Positions 63,849 to 64,000 of a DNA stretch of 64,000 nucleotides are shown in pieces. The stretch lies in assembly GCA_039680175.1 (NCBI GenBank), contig JBDKTO010000030.1, positions 50,361 through 114,360 on the forward strand, given 5' to 3'. The position numbers and the translations under genes are program-made. Numbering within the stretch: the first letter of the stretch is position 1; each line of letters opens with the position of its first letter. This DNA is from Veillonellales bacterium. GTDB taxonomy: Bacteria; Bacillota; Negativicutes; JAAYSF01. The notes under the pieces are model-generated. The model did not search any database. It had not been told where the DNA came from and saw only the letters and a program-made list of their open reading frames with translations.

Positions 63849-64000
63849 TTGTTATTTTTTCTCTTTAAGCAATATTCCCTTTTTCTTTCACCTATGGCCT
63901 GTCTAATTTCTTCATATATTATTGGAGCAATACTGGTAAGTATATTGTCAGCCATGATATTTAATGTTTTATAATCGGCTTCAGGCCAATATGATTTTAG
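63842..64000 (-). CDS. C-terminal 52 residues of an unidentified protein, 5' part beyond window edge
   Basis: An open frame on the minus strand enters from the right edge and ends at TAA (63844-63842). The visible part reads YWPEADYKTLNIMADNIL, then IAPIIYEEIRQAIGERKRE and a basic end KRKNNNL. No stop interrupts it over 159 bp. No family recognised. Confidence 0.55.
   Translation of the reverse strand, partial: LKSYWPEADYKTLNIMADNILTSIAPIIYEEIRQAIGERKREYCLKRKNNNL

Overview
The window looks like chromosomal core DNA of an anaerobic, motile, endospore-forming Firmicute. The gene orders spoIIID-mbl-flagellar rod gene, atp operon-ywmB-murA, and upp-glyA-ywlG-rpiB-ywlE-mntP-ywlC-prmC-prfA-yqhQ-rpmE are those of Bacillota. 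The codon style, the cyanophycin genes and the ilvN-ilvC-ilvB cluster fit Negativicutes (Sporomusaceae-like). That placement is inference; no rRNA or outer-membrane gene is present to confirm it.

Layout. 1-4000 (minus): flagellar rod gene (cut by the edge), mbl, spoIIID, spoIIQ-like, spoIID. 4200-12420 (minus): an inserted block with an iron/AfuA-type ABC transporter (two ATPases, one fused permease, one lipoprotein) and a PhnD-like lipoprotein/histidine kinase/NarL-type regulator trio. It separates spoIID from murA, which are neighbours in B. subtilis. 12740-22050 (minus): murA, ywmB and the complete F-type ATP synthase operon. 22400-24800: wecB and tagO/wecA (cell-surface polysaccharide). 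25260-27714: a NitT/TauT-type ABC transporter behind a structured leader.

27883-28676 is the most interesting segment. A FimB-sized tyrosine recombinase gene is enclosed by inverted copies of a palindromic core (GTAACACAA-5 nt-TTGTGTTAC type), as expected of a self-inverting DNA switch. On one side is the ABC transporter operon; on the other is an outward-reading HD-GYP (c-di-GMP phosphodiesterase)-MCP-CheW cluster. A recombinase-driven switch of motility or second-messenger output is a plausible, testable reading.

31680-40660 (minus): housekeeping genes for nucleotide salvage, one-carbon metabolism, translation and tRNA modification. 40850-44320 (plus): T-box-controlled ilvN-ilvC-ilvB. 44290-59720 (minus): radical SAM protein, pth, polysaccharide deacetylase, GNAT, prs, glmU, ilvA, purR, a nucleotidyltransferase, GntR regulator, ispE, cheW, and cphA/cphB for cyanophycin. 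59900-64000: a truncated L,D-transpeptidase, tRNA-Arg, an orphan TctC-type lipoprotein, two secreted low-complexity His/Arg/Asp-rich proteins, and repeats.

Repeats punctuate the intergenic spaces. There are five tracts of 7-bp tandem repeats, four copies of an REP-like TCATTGCGA...TCGCAATGA element (often beside the heptamers), two perfect long palindromes (48 and 62 bp), a ~110-bp duplicated intergenic sequence, and a ~55-bp duplicated promoter flanking a hairpin-rich insert.
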